Positions 38,313 to 49,096 of a DNA stretch of 64,000 bases are shown one piece after another; the first letter of the stretch is position 1; each line of letters begins with the position of its first letter. Source of the DNA: CAVSWT01 sp963777515 (GTDB lineage Bacteria; Bacteroidota; Ignavibacteria; Ignavibacteriales; Ignavibacteriaceae); NCBI GenBank assembly GCA_963777515.1, contig CAVZQU010000008.1:1-64000 (forward strand), written 5' to 3'. Under the pieces are notes generated by a model. That model did not search any database. It was not told the origin of the DNA and saw nothing but the letters and a program-made list of their open reading frames with translations. A program made the position numbers and the translations under genes.

Positions 38313-38510
38313 ATGTCCCTTAAAATGAAACTTATTCATAAAATGCCGGTTATGTCTTTTTCCAATTTTAAAAAGAAAGAAACGGAAAAAAAATCTTTTT
38401 CTCGACTGGAGAAAGAAGAAAAGATGGTAACTATGGGAATCTATACTCTCCTGATAATCATTACTATTTCTCTAATGCTGATCATCTTCAACTTGTTATT
38501 AATTGAATAA
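38313..38510 (+). CDS. Small single-span membrane protein
   Basis: A 65-residue open frame with a basic/charged first half (SFSNFKKKETEKKSFSRLEKEEK) and one C-terminal hydrophobic helix (LLIIITISLMLIIFNLLLI). The AGGGAG sequence lies about 30 nt before the ATG, partly within the hairpin GAGATTT...AAATCTC, so the start is not well supported. The composition looks real for a small membrane protein, but no homologue comes to mind. Confidence 0.4.
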   Translation: MSLKMKLIHKMPVMSFSNFKKKETEKKSFSRLEKEEKMVTMGIYTLLIIITISLMLIIFNLLLIE

Positions 38511-38709
38511 AAGATATCAAATGGAAGAAATATTTCCATGAGGTTTCTTCATTTTATCGATAAAAAATTTTAGCCCAAAAAAATAAAGTTTGTTACTCAT
38601 TCCTAGGTTTTATAAACCACAAATAAACCTTGGAATCGTATCAATTAAAGTAAATGAATTTATTAAAATAAAATTAAATCGCTCAAACAATTATGACGAG
38701 GAGCAGAAT

Positions 38710-39096
38710 ATGGGCTTTAAAAATTTAATGATCATTAAAGCACTGGTTTGCCCTGTGTTTGGAAGCCTGTTACTTGCAATTTCCGATATGTTGATTTCAC
38801 TTTTTGGCGCAGTATTAGGAGATGGCGGAATATTTACAGCAAGAGAATATGGTTCTTCTTTAATTGGGAATCTTTTCCTTTGTTGGTTTGCCCGTGCTTC
38901 TATGGATTCAGATGCAAGAAGAGCGATAATACTTGCATTATTTACTTACGACTGTATTGCATTCATTATGACTGTAATTATTGTACTTGCAGGCGTTCTT
39001 AACTTACTAGGCTGGTCGGTAGCAGCGATTTATTTATTCTTCACCATTGGTTTCGGTTATTTTTTAGTAAGAACACCAGCAGTTCAACCAGCATAG
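38710..39096 (+). CDS. Four-span membrane protein of unknown function
   Basis: This 128-residue protein has about four hydrophobic segments (LVCPVFGSLLLAISDMLIS, SSLIGNLFLCWFARA, AIILALFTYDCIAFIMTVII, SVAAIYLFFTIGFGYFLV). The segment ARASMDSDARRAIILALF appears in small membrane proteins of unknown role. GAGGAG precedes the ATG at 38710. A longer frame from 38590 would add 40 residues with no ribosome binding site. It is monocistronic as far as can be seen. Confidence 0.68.
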   Translation: MGFKNLMIIKALVCPVFGSLLLAISDMLISLFGAVLGDGGIFTAREYGSSLIGNLFLCWFARASMDSDARRAIILALFTYDCIAFIMTVIIVLAGVLNLLGWSVAAIYLFFTIGFGYFLVRTPAVQPA

Positions 39097-39184
39097 GACT
39101 GCTTAAAACAACATAGGCAGGTTTATTATTAAAATTATAAATCAGTTCTTGAAAATACTTTATTTCAATTTGAGGGATGCAACT

Positions 39185-41371
39185 ATGAAAAAATCAATTT
39201 TCTCTTGCATAATTATTTTTCTTGCTCTTACAATAGTTAGTAAGATGTATGCACAAACCGGATGGTATTGGCAAAATCCTTATCCACAGGGTAACGCACT
39301 AAGAAGTGTTAGTTTTCTGGCTAATGTCGCAAATAGAGGCTGGGCTGTTGGTGAACTTGGGACAGCAATTTATACGCAAGATGCTGGAATAACCTGGCAG
39401 CTAGTAGATCTGGGAACAACAGAAAATCTTAATTGCGTTTTTATGCATAGCGATACGCAAATTTTTATGGTTGGAGATAATGGTTTAATTATATATATCT
39501 ATGATAATGGCGGAACTTTTGAAATAACATTTCAAACTAGCAATACAACTGAAAATCTTAGATCAATTACATCCCATGTTAATGACTGTTTGTGGATTGC
39601 AGGATATAATGGAACTGTTTTGAGATCAACTGATATGGGTGCAACCTGGGCTGATCAAAGCACAATTTATAAAGAGAATCTTAATTCAATACATAATATC
39701 GAATGCACAACCGCATGGGCCGCTGGATTGAATGGTTATGTAATGAGTACTACCGATTGGGGAATAAGCTGGCACGTTAAAGCAACTCCTACAAAGTCTC
39801 ATTTGTTTTCGATAGATATAGGTACATTTGATTATATACGAGCAGTTGGGAATTCAGGAACAATGATACTCACCACCGATCAGGGAACAACCTGGACAAC
39901 AGAAAACTCTGGAACAACTGCAAACTTGTACGATGTCCTTAATATTGGTTACGCTAGAGCTTATGCGGTAGGAAGTGATGGAGTTATTATTGAAACTACA
40001 GATACGGGCGAACCTTGGGAACAAAGAAAATCGGGAACAGTAACTCCTTTGTATGATATAGATGATATTTATGGAGCTGATGATATGTACGTTGTTGGCA
40101 ACTACGGAATTATCCTTAAAAACTCAGGAATAGGAACAGATTTTACATCTTTGAATCATGGTACCACCTTCATGTGGGTGTTTTCAATGGAGTTTATTAA
40201 TGAGAATAAAGGCTGGGCGGTTGGAGGTGACTTATATGCCCCTGTTACAAACAAAGGTATATTCTTAAAAACAACGGATGGCGGAACAACGTGGATTGAA
40301 ACGAGCACGCTTGTTCGTCTTAACAGTGTTGATTTTATTAATGAATCTGAGGGTTGGGCTGTTGGCGAGGATGGTAAAATTAGACACACGATTAATGGAG
40401 GAGAAAGTTGGGGAACCCAATCCGGCCCAATTAATTCAGATTTAAATGCAGTATGTTTTATTGATGAAGATTATGGCTGGGCGGTAGGAGATTACGGTGA
40501 AATAATAAATACTACCAATGGTGGAACTAGCTGGACCAGACAAAATAGTACAACGCCTAATTGGTTATATGGAGTATACTTTGTTAGCTCAACTACTGGT
40601 TGGGCTGTTGGTTTAGATTCCACTATTGTTCACACAACAGATGGAGGAGCGAACTGGGAAAGACAAATTATTGGTGCTTCCAATGGTTTTAGATTTACTG
40701 ATGTATTCTTCATTGATGAAATGCATGGCTGGGTTGTTGGAATTTATGGGAGCATCTTTTTAACTACAGATGGAAGTGAAACCTGGCAGGAAATTCCCAG
40801 TGGAACATATGAAAGTTTAGGTTCGGTTCATTTTATTGATAAAAATAATGGGTGGGCAGTAGGTGATGCTGGGACAATATTAAGAAGTAGAGATGGGGGA
40901 TTTACCTGGGTACAGCAATTCAGTGGTGTATCGGCAAATACTTTAACATCGGTTTGTTTTGTTGATACTTTAAACGGATGGGCATCAGGTGAAGGCGGAA
41001 CAATAATACATACAACTGACGGCGGCGGAATTGTTGGTGTTGATTTAAAAGAATCCGCTTCACTATTGCCTAATGATTTTTTACTTCTTCAAAATTATCC
41101 GAATCCATTTAACCCAACAACAAAGATAAAATATTCCATTCCAGCCTTTGTAGAGACGGGGCATGCCCCGTCTGTACAACTACGAGTTTATGATATTCTC
41201 GGAAGAGAAGTAGCAACTTTAGTTAACGAAGAACAAAACCCGGGAACTTATGAAGTTGACTTTACTGTTGTAGAGACGCATAGCCATGCATCCCTACCAA
41301 GTGGAATATATTTCTATCAATTAAGAGTGGGTGATTATATTCAAACAAAAAAAATGTTATTACTGAAATAA
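39185..41371 (+). CDS. T9SS-secreted YCF48-like repeat protein
   Basis: This 728-residue surface protein has a signal peptide (TIVSKMYAQ) and about eleven beta-propeller-type repeats of the YCF48/BNR kind, with the recurring GWAVGxxGxIxxTTDGGxTW. It ends in a T9SS sorting domain (QNYPNPFNPTTKIKY...LPSGIYFYQL). The sorting domain contains two in-frame inserts, FVETGHAPSV and VVETHSHASL, encoded by palindromic repeats. The ATG at 39185 has GAGGGA before it and starts the signal peptide; a frame from 39149 is open but unlikely. The repeats imply adhesion or structural roles; no enzyme motif is seen. Confidence 0.85.
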   Translation: MKKSIFSCIIIFLALTIVSKMYAQTGWYWQNPYPQGNALRSVSFLANVANRGWAVGELGTAIYTQDAGITWQLVDLGTTENLNCVFMHSDTQIFMVGDNGLIIYIYDNGGTFEITFQTSNTTENLRSITSHVNDCLWIAGYNGTVLRSTDMGATWADQSTIYKENLNSIHNIECTTAWAAGLNGYVMSTTDWGISWHVKATPTKSHLFSIDIGTFDYIRAVGNSGTMILTTDQGTTWTTENSGTTANLYDVLNIGYARAYAVGSDGVIIETTDTGEPWEQRKSGTVTPLYDIDDIYGADDMYVVGNYGIILKNSGIGTDFTSLNHGTTFMWVFSMEFINENKGWAVGGDLYAPVTNKGIFLKTTDGGTTWIETSTLVRLNSVDFINESEGWAVGEDGKIRHTINGGESWGTQSGPINSDLNAVCFIDEDYGWAVGDYGEIINTTNGGTSWTRQNSTTPNWLYGVYFVSSTTGWAVGLDSTIVHTTDGGANWERQIIGASNGFRFTDVFFIDEMHGWVVGIYGSIFLTTDGSETWQEIPSGTYESLGSVHFIDKNNGWAVGDAGTILRSRDGGFTWVQQFSGVSANTLTSVCFVDTLNGWASGEGGTIIHTTDGGGIVGVDLKESASLLPNDFLLLQNYPNPFNPTTKIKYSIPAFVETGHAPSVQLRVYDILGREVATLVNEEQNPGTYEVDFTVVETHSHASLPSGIYFYQLRVGDYIQTKKMLLLK
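41149..41180. repeat. Palindromic repeat inserted inside coding sequence (1)
   Basis: TTGTAGAGACGGGGCATG followed by its mirror CATGCCCCGTCTGTACAA forms a 32-bp palindrome with one mismatched pair. It encodes the in-frame peptide FVETGHAPSV between the YSIPA and QLRVYDILG parts of the sorting domain, where related proteins have no such segment. Confidence 0.8.
41268..41300. repeat. Palindromic repeat inserted inside coding sequence (2)
   Basis: TTGTAGAGACGCATAGCC and the following ATGCATCCCTACCAA form a second, less perfect copy of the palindrome 88 bp downstream. It encodes VVETHSHAS just before LPSGIYFY, again in frame. Confidence 0.72.
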
Positions 41372-41386
41372 TTTAGGAGATCAAAA

Positions 41387-42218
41387 ATGAAATTTATTTT
41401 TCTGTTTTTCTTATCAATTCTATTTTGTTCATTATCATTTTCACAGGAAGATGTTAAAGGAAGTAAAGATCCATCCAATATTTAACAGAATGCCTGGTTA
41501 TTGGATTAGAACATATAAAGAATACGAATTTGATGTCATATAAAGATTTCAGAAATGAAAAGGGAAAAAAGATAAATGTTGAAGGACATTACTTGTATAT
41601 CCATTATGCCATAATTAAAGGTAAAAAAGCAGCATCAGGAACACAAGTAATGAGAAATTATAAGAATGCAGTTATTAAAGCAGGGGGGACAGTTGTTTAT
41701 CACAAAAGTAGTTTTGATATCTATTTAAAACTGATTAAAAATAAACAACTATATGGCTAAGAGTTCAGTTACTTCTCGAAATGCTGCAGGCTACGAGGTT
41801 TTATTATATGAAAAGCAAAGAGATGGAACAGGATATTGTTGTTGATGCAAAAGCAATGTTAAATGATTTAAATTCTCAAGGGCATATAGCGCTTTATGGT
41901 ATCTATTTCGATTTCGACAAATCTGATGTTAAATCTGAATCTGAACCTGCTTTAAAGGAAATAACTAAGCTGCTTACAGAAAATCCTTCTCTCAATCTTT
42001 ATGTAGTTGGGCATACAGATAATACAGGAGATTTTAATTATAACATGAAACTATCGCAATCACGTGCAGAAGCGGTTGTTAATACTCTTACATCAAAATA
42101 CAGTGTAAATAAAAATAGAGTTACGGCAGCAGGAGTGGGCCCATTATCTCCTATTGCATCAAACAATACCGAAGAAGGAAAAGCATTAAATAGAAGAGTA
42201 GAATTAATTAAAAGATAA
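41387..42218 (+). pseudogene. OmpA-family outer-membrane protein, multiple frameshifts
   Basis: Read through at least four frame changes (near 41470, 41528, 41750 and 41815) this is an OmpA-type protein. The signal peptide (SLSFSQEDVKGSKD) is in the first frame. HPIFNRMPGYWIRTYKEYEF is in the second and INVEGHYLYIHYAII in the third. AGYEVLLYEK precedes an intact C-terminal OmpA peptidoglycan-binding domain (41781-42218) with IYFDFDKSDVKSES, VVGHTDNTGD, LSQSRAEAV and NRRVELIKR. The first shift sits at a CC run. The C-terminal domain remains well conserved, so the decay is recent or technical. Confidence 0.82.
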
Positions 42219-42258
42219 AATATTGCTGTAGAATTTTAGTAAAAATGGGAGAAAAAAA

Positions 42259-45200
42259 ATGAAAGTCGGAAAAAAGTTATTTATTCTTCACATGATAGTT
42301 ATCCTTCTTCTTTTATTCCCGGTAATTATTCATGCGCAATTTACTCCTGTTCAAATAACTACGAATACTAAATATCAACTATACCCTTCAGTGTGGGGCA
42401 ACAGAATTGTTTGGCAGGATGATAGAAACAGAACAGGTTTTACAATCAACTATGATACATATATGTACACACTGCCTTCCGGGCCCGAACAACGTATAAA
42501 TATTAGCTCAAAAGATCAAAGCCATCCTGAGATTTGGGAAAATATTATAGTATGGAGTGACCTTCGCACCGGAAACAGGGATATTTATTATGTATGACAT
42601 AAATACAAGTACTGAAACTCAAGTTACAACAAACAGTGAGTATCAAGAATATCCTGATGTATCTGACAGTATAATTGTTTGGAAAGATAGGCGTAACGGA
42701 GCATCATGGGAATATGATGTATATATGTATGATATGCACAACGGATCCGAAGCTAGGGTTAGTACCGAAACTAGTTCAATACAGAATGATGAAGGCCCAA
42801 GAATTTCAGGGCATAAGATTGTTTGGTCGCAGTACAGCGGCTCATCAAATTCAATATTTTTATTTGATCTCGATTCAGGAAATAGAGAGCAGCTTACTTC
42901 CGATCCATATAACCAATATGCTCCTGATATTTATGGCGATTCCGTCGTTTGGATAGATGACCGGAGCGGAAGTTATTCAATGTATATGGAAGACTTGACT
43001 ACACATACTGTTCATTTTATTACAGATCAGGTAACAGCACATTCACAACCCAGAATTTCCGATAAAGGTATAGTTTGGGATGTTTTGGTTGATATGTATG
43101 GAAACCATGATATTTATTTTTATGAATTTGCTTCCGAAGCCGTGGTCCCGTTAATACCAGCGCTTATTCGGAAGAACATCCATCAATTTGGTCTAACAGA
43201 ATTGTTTGGGATGATGCATCAAGCGGTAACTGGGATATTTATTATCTAGATTTTGTTCGTCCCGCAGGGGCCGATATTTATATAACTCAAAAAGATCATC
43301 CTGATCCGGTATTGATTAACGGTTATTTAACATATACCATTACTGTTGGCAATTACGGTTTTGATGATGCAACCAATGTTGTTTTAACCAATACCGTAAG
43401 TTCAAAAACAGAATTTTATTATCGCATCTTCAAGCCAGGGCACTTGCAATTATGCCGGTGGGGTTGTTACATGTAACCTTGGCAATATTGATTTTAAAGA
43501 TTCTGTTATAATTAACATTGTTGTTAGTCCGCGAGATACCGGTTATGCGAAATAATACTTCTGTTGTATCTGCCGATCAATCCGATTTAATCACTTTTAA
43601 TAATTCTTATACTTCCAAAACACATATTATTTCTTACACTGTGGATAAAGTGCCATTTTCAAGAGATATTAATGATTTATCTCTTGATGTAGATTCTTAC
43701 GGAACCGGCACACATTAGCTGTACAAGCGAAGGAGAGTTTTATCCAAATAATGGTACTGATATTATTTATATGACAAATAAAACCGGAGTTTGGGAAAGT
43801 CATAGAATTTATAACGGTACTGCAGATAATCATTTAGACTTGGGAAATCCCCCTTATGATCTTTGGAATGGTGAAAGTTCCCTGATTGCAGTTGACGGAT
43901 CAAATCATGAACATTTATGTTATGTAAAACATTTCACAAGAACCAGTGTTTTCGGGGATCCGCTGGACGAGAATTATAAATTATATTATACAAACAATGC
44001 ATCAGGAACATGGCAATCGCCGTTAGAATTAATAGAACTTCCTTATATCCGGCCGGTTGCATTAGATATAGATAATAATGGTAAAGCACATATAGCATTC
44101 TTAAATGCAGGTGTAGCTACTGTATGTTCATTATATTATTTCACAAATGTTTCTGGAAGCTGGAAAAACGAAATTCTTCATAGTAAAGTTTATGACTATG
44201 CCTCAATGGCTATAGACAATAATAATCTAATTCATATCAGTTTTTACAGCATGGATATTAAAGATAATGATAGTTATGAACAAGGATTGGGATATTTTAA
44301 TGGCGTATTCGGTAATTGGAATACACCAGAAAAGATAGACAATGTCGGAGGACAAATTGAAGCAATGCAAACATCAATTGCTATTGATAACTCTAATAAT
44401 CCACATATAAGTTATCTTGGCGGACAATACGGTAATAATAAATATACCTTTAAAAGTAGTGGAGCCTGGACTGTTATCCAAATTGACACTGGCTGGGGAA
44501 GCGGCTGTACTTCTTTGGATGTAGATAACTCGGGTAATGCGCATATTCTTTATACACCTTTGTACGGAAGTGATATTTTTAGATACGCGCAAAATACTTC
44601 CGGTACATTCGAACACAGTGATATTGAAGAGGCAGATCAATTCCATATAAAGATAGATGATGATAGTAAATTTCACATCGTCTACAATAATAAATATCTT
44701 ACAAACCGCACTCATTCAGACCAGTATGGAGGAGGAAGCACTGAAACCGGCGGATATTATTTTGTTACTTCGGATGAAGAAGCCGGAAGCATGCCGAGTC
44801 AACCTATTTATGAATGGATTGATCCAGTGACCGAAAGCCATAATCAAATATCATCTTGGACCGTCGGTGATGCAGATGATGGTTATTTTTTTGTTGCAAA
44901 TATTGGAATGACATTTCCCTTCTTTGATCAAAATTACAATCAAGTTTTTATAGGTACAAACGGGTATTTATCTTTTGCTAATGGTTCGATCGATAAAGCC
45001 GAATATGCATTTGTACCTTCATTAATACGAACCGGATAATTTTATTGCTGCTTGCGCTATGGATTTGGATTGCGGAAAACCTGATTCCAAAATTTATTAT
45101 TATAGCACCGGATCTCAATTTATTGTCACTTACTGGCATGTTTATGATAAAGGTTCCGATTCAGATTATATAACATTCCAAGTAATTTTATATTCAAATG

Positions 45201-45706
45201 GGAATATTAATATTCAATTCAACGATACTGAAAGTATTGTGCCAGCGCCCGAATCAATAAATGGAAATGCTCTCGTCGGAATTGAAAACCAGGATGGCAG
45301 TGAGGGTTTGAGTTATCATAATAATGGTGATGGCGGACCTCTTTTTGGATCTCCTCTAGCAATTATGTTTGGCAAAGATCCTTACCTACTGCCGGTTGAA
45401 CGGACTTCAACAAAAATTAATTTAAAGTATTTTCTTGCACAGAATTTTCCGAATCCTTTTAATCCTTTAACGCAAATAAACTTTGGATTAAAAGAGAGTG
45501 GATATGTAAAATTATTTGTTTATAACATCTTGGGACAGAAAATCCGAGAACTGGTTGATAACCATCTTGCTGCTGGTAATCACGAAGCAGTATTTAATGG
45601 GAATAATCTTTCTAGCGGTGTTTATTTTTATCGAATAGAGATTCGTTCAGATAAAGCAAGAGCGGATGTTTTTTCAGAAACCAAGAAATTTATTTTGTTG
45701 AAATAA
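42259..45706 (+). pseudogene. Large T9SS surface protein with TolB-like and DUF11 parts, frameshifted
   Basis: When joined across about six frame changes (near 42590, 43155, 43425, 43545, 43710 and 45035), this gives a secreted protein of about 1150 residues. It has a signal peptide (LLFPVIIHAQ) and TolB-like propeller repeats (IVWQDDRN, IIVWSDLRTG, VVWIDDRSG). A DUF11-type domain follows (DHPDPVLINGYLTYTITVGN) and then a large beta-rich region. A T9SS sorting domain ends it (QNFPNPFNPLTQI...SGVYFYRIEI...KKFILLK). Every segment is conserved in its own frame. It is the third T9SS-type gene in this cluster. Confidence 0.78.
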
Positions 45707-45808
45707 TAAAATGTATTTGTATAATATGGTTTAAAATAAGGAGTGATTTTAATTTAATTAAGTAAATTTGGATTTGAAATCACTCCATATAATATCAAGC
45801 TCAGCATT

Positions 45809-46645
45809 TTACTTCTGAAAAAACGTTAGCACTGTTTGATTGAAAAGTTTTGGGTGTTCCTGCAAAGCGTTATGATGCGAATTGGGATAAATGCACAATT
45901 CTGCACCTGGAATTGATTGAAATATTTTTATTGTGTGACATGGTTTAATTACATCATGATCTCCAGCCATAATTAAAACCGGGCAATGTATTGTATGCAA
46001 ACTGTCGTACGAAATATTCGGTTGATAAAGCATCATTTTATTAAGTGCTATAGTTATTTTTGAAGCTGTGGTGTCATGCTCAACAAAATTTTTCATGTCG
46101 AGAATATCACTATATTTAAATGCAGTAGAATCCGGTACAGTATTAGCTCCAGATACAGCAAGCTTTTTAACTTTGTCGGGATATTTCAGTGCCATAATTA
46201 AACCGTTTATTCCTCCATCGCTCCAGCCTAAAACATAAGCCGAATCAATATGAAGCTGATTTAACAAAGCATTAAAATCCAAAGCCATCAAATCATAAGA
46301 AATAGAATCAGGCGATCCGCTTGATTTTCCTTGCAGTCTGCTGTCAATCGCAATTATATGGTAATACTTTTCAAAAAAAGGAATTTGAAATTTAAAGGCT
46401 TCAATTGACCCACCATTTCCATGAAGCATAATTAAAGGTTCGCCGTGACCGTAAGTTTCATAGTAGAGATTGATCCCATTCACTTGTGCATAATGGCCAG
46501 CTTTAGGATTGTTACCGTATTTTATTTTCCATGTTTGGGCAAAGTTATTTACAGAACTAATAATTAAAATTAAAAAAAACGTTAGTTTAATTGTTTTTTT
46601 TACTTTTATACAGCTTTGAGTAATATAGCCAAAGGTACGTTTCAT
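45809..46645 (-). CDS. Exported alpha/beta hydrolase
   Basis: This 278-residue alpha/beta hydrolase has an N-terminal hydrophobic signal (LTFFLILIISSVNNFAQ). The core has LIMLHGNGGSIEAFKFQ (oxyanion region), IAIDSRLQGKS, nucleophile Ser in LGWSDGGINGL and DHDVIKPC, and the catalytic His lies in SHHNALQEHP. It resembles esterases and C-C hydrolases of the fold. The substrate is unknown. The ATG at 46645 lacks a clear ribosome binding site. It is convergent with the T9SS gene at 42259-45706. Confidence 0.83.
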   Translation of the reverse strand: MKRTFGYITQSCIKVKKTIKLTFFLILIISSVNNFAQTWKIKYGNNPKAGHYAQVNGINLYYETYGHGEPLIMLHGNGGSIEAFKFQIPFFEKYYHIIAIDSRLQGKSSGSPDSISYDLMALDFNALLNQLHIDSAYVLGWSDGGINGLIMALKYPDKVKKLAVSGANTVPDSTAFKYSDILDMKNFVEHDTTASKITIALNKMMLYQPNISYDSLHTIHCPVLIMAGDHDVIKPCHTIKIFQSIPGAELCIYPNSHHNALQEHPKLFNQTVLTFFQK

Positions 46646-46938
46646 ATCATACTTTTTTGCAAATAGACAAATTCTATAACAGAGAGAAATAATGTGTGAA
46701 TTATTTTACTAAAAATTTTAGTCTAGTAAAAATAAATTGTAAAAAAAATGTGATTAGAATCAGTCAATAATTTCTATTTGTCCCTATTTACTATTTTGTC
46801 ATACTACTCTTTCATAAACAAACTTGCTTCTCTAATTAAAAGATAAATGTTTCCTTAAACTTCCATTCTTCTTGTTGTGTACATAGCAGAAAGAACATTT
46901 TTATTTCTTATGTAATTAACTAAATATTGGAGCTAATT

Positions 46939-48858
46939 ATGAAACTTAAATTTCTTTGTTCAATTATAATTCTTTTCTTTTTTATCTTTCCACTTTATGG
47001 AAATATTCCCGGTGCCAAATCAATAAAGATTTTTAATTCTAATTCAACATCAAAACCCGCTCATGTTAGCACTTCGGAAACAGTAATGCTTACTGATAAT
47101 ACGGAGTACGGAAAAATAATGATCGACGGTGACGGCATGACTTTATACTTTTTTACAAAAGATAAAGACACCAGCGATTCTAACTGCAATGGACAATGTG
47201 TTACAAACTGGCCAATTTTTTATGCAGATACTTTAACGATTGGCTCCGGGCTCGAGTCAGAAGATTTCGATGAAATAATGCGCTCGGATGGTAAATCTCA
47301 AATAACTTATAAAGGCTGGCCATTATATTACTTCGCTGGTGATAATACTGCTGGTGATGTAAATGGTGAAAATGTAGGGGGTGTTTGGTTTGTCGCAAAA
47401 CCTAATTACACTATAATGTTGTTGAATAACCAGCTTGTTGGAAATGATGGCGTGGAATATAAAAGTGATTACCAACCCGGACAGGAAGATGTTCAATATT
47501 TTGTTGATGAGTATGGCCGTACGCTCTATATCTTTACTCACGACACTTATAACAAAAACAATTTTACCAACAGTGCTTTTACTAATAATTCAGTATGGCC
47601 GGTTTTTGAAGATAGTTTACAAGCACTTCCATCAGTTTTAGATGGAAATGATTTTAATACTATAGATGTTTATGGGCATAAGCAAATTACATATAAAGGA
47701 TGGCCACTTTATTACTTCGGGAATGACAGCTATGTGCGTGGAAATAACAAAGGCGTTAGCTTTCCGAGTCCCGGTGTTTGGCCAGTAGCACAAGCTTCAA
47801 TTAAAACTGCACCTGAGAAAGTAATGCTCACAGAAAATAATGAGTATGGCAGTATTCTAACCGATGGAGCAGGAAACTCTTTATACTTTTTTACTAAGGA
47901 TAAAGACACAGCTACCTCTGATTGTAACGGTGGATGTGTTGCTGCATGGCCTATATTTTATTCGGATAGTTTAATCATCGGAACTGGTCTTGAAGCTGCT
48001 GATTTTGGAACTATAATGAGGGATGATACTCTTCCACAAACAACATACAAAGGATGGCCTTTATATTATTATTTTGGGGATAATGCTCCCGGAGATGTAA
48101 ACGGTGAAAATGTGGGAGGAGTTTGGTTTGTTGCAAAACCAAATTATACCATTATGCTAATGAATAATCAGCTTGTTGGAAATGATGGTGTGGAATATAA
48201 TAGCATGTATCAACCAGGGCAGGAAAATGTTCAATACTTTGTTGATGAATACGGGAACACTCTTTATATATTTACGCCTGACACATATAATAAAAACAAT
48301 TATACAAAGCCAGATTTCAGCAATAACGATTTCTGGCCAATTTTTGAAGACAGCTTACAGGCAGTTCCTTCAATTTTAGATACCAATAATTTTGCTATGA
48401 TAGATGTATATGGACATAGGCAATTAACTTATAAAGGCTGGCCATTATATCATTTTGGGCCTGACAGCATGAAACGAGGAAACACAAAAGGTGTAAGCGT
48501 TCCTTCTCCAGGTGTATGGCCTGTTGCTCAAGCTTCATTAGACAGTGCAACTATTACGGGTGTAGAAAACGATAAATCAAATTCCAGACTGCCTTTGGCT
48601 TATTCTCTTTCACAGAATTATCCTAACCCATTTAATCCTTCAACCAGTATTAAATTTTCTATAATTAATTCTGAAAAGGTAACTTTAAAAATTTATAACA
48701 GCCTTGGACAGGAAGTAGCTGTCTTATTAAATAAAATTTTGCCTGTTGGAAATTATAATTTTACCTGGAATGCTGCTGGTGTCCCAAGTGGGGTTTACTT
48801 CTACTCAATAGCTACAAATCATTTTCGTTCTACAAAAAAGATGATTTTACTGAAATAA
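46939..48858 (+). CDS. T9SS surface protein with secreted-repeat (Lipoprotein_15) domains
   Basis: This 639-residue protein has a signal peptide and four 'secreted repeat of unknown function' units (PF03640-like), arranged as two tandem blocks of about 245 residues each (about 45-290 and 291-535). Each block has a cysteine-containing unit (SNCNGQCVTNWPIF or SDCNGGCVAAWPIF) and a second unit ending TYKGWPLY-type. The protein ends in a T9SS sorting domain (QNYPNPFNPSTSIKF...SGVYFYSI). The two blocks are also similar at DNA level (47083 onward against 47820 onward). The ATG at 46939 with GGAG is preferred over TTG at 46927. Confidence 0.87.
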   Translation: MKLKFLCSIIILFFFIFPLYGNIPGAKSIKIFNSNSTSKPAHVSTSETVMLTDNTEYGKIMIDGDGMTLYFFTKDKDTSDSNCNGQCVTNWPIFYADTLTIGSGLESEDFDEIMRSDGKSQITYKGWPLYYFAGDNTAGDVNGENVGGVWFVAKPNYTIMLLNNQLVGNDGVEYKSDYQPGQEDVQYFVDEYGRTLYIFTHDTYNKNNFTNSAFTNNSVWPVFEDSLQALPSVLDGNDFNTIDVYGHKQITYKGWPLYYFGNDSYVRGNNKGVSFPSPGVWPVAQASIKTAPEKVMLTENNEYGSILTDGAGNSLYFFTKDKDTATSDCNGGCVAAWPIFYSDSLIIGTGLEAADFGTIMRDDTLPQTTYKGWPLYYYFGDNAPGDVNGENVGGVWFVAKPNYTIMLMNNQLVGNDGVEYNSMYQPGQENVQYFVDEYGNTLYIFTPDTYNKNNYTKPDFSNNDFWPIFEDSLQAVPSILDTNNFAMIDVYGHRQLTYKGWPLYHFGPDSMKRGNTKGVSVPSPGVWPVAQASLDSATITGVENDKSNSRLPLAYSLSQNYPNPFNPSTSIKFSIINSEKVTLKIYNSLGQEVAVLLNKILPVGNYNFTWNAAGVPSGVYFYSIATNHFRSTKKMILLK

Positions 48859-48885
48859 GATTTCTTGAATATCAAAATCAAACGG

Positions 48886-48930
48886 CCGTTTCGCCCTTAC
48901 AATTTGGACGAAACGGTTGTCTCTTTTAAA
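48886..48930 (+). terminator. Terminator after secreted-repeat gene
   Basis: CCGTTTCG...CGAAACGG encloses a 15-nt loop and is followed by TTGTCTCTTTT. It is 27 nt past the stop codon. Confidence 0.75.
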
Positions 48931-49096
48931 ATTAAAGGTTGTTCTTTTTTATAACTACTATCAGTGTCACAAATTAAATGAAATCATAACTAATTATGAC
49001 ATAATAAAATTTTATTATTAAAGGAAATGAAATAGAAACTGCCTTACCGATTAACTTATAATTATTTTTATTAACTTCAACGAAAGGAAGGCAGAA

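Noticed and set aside
38710..39096. Longer start at 38590 for the membrane protein
   Set aside because: The added 40 residues lack a ribosome binding site, while GAGGAG precedes the ATG at 38710.
44374..44715. 113-codon minus-strand frame within the large T9SS gene
   Set aside because: Antisense to conserved beta-rich coding sequence, with no domain or ribosome binding site.
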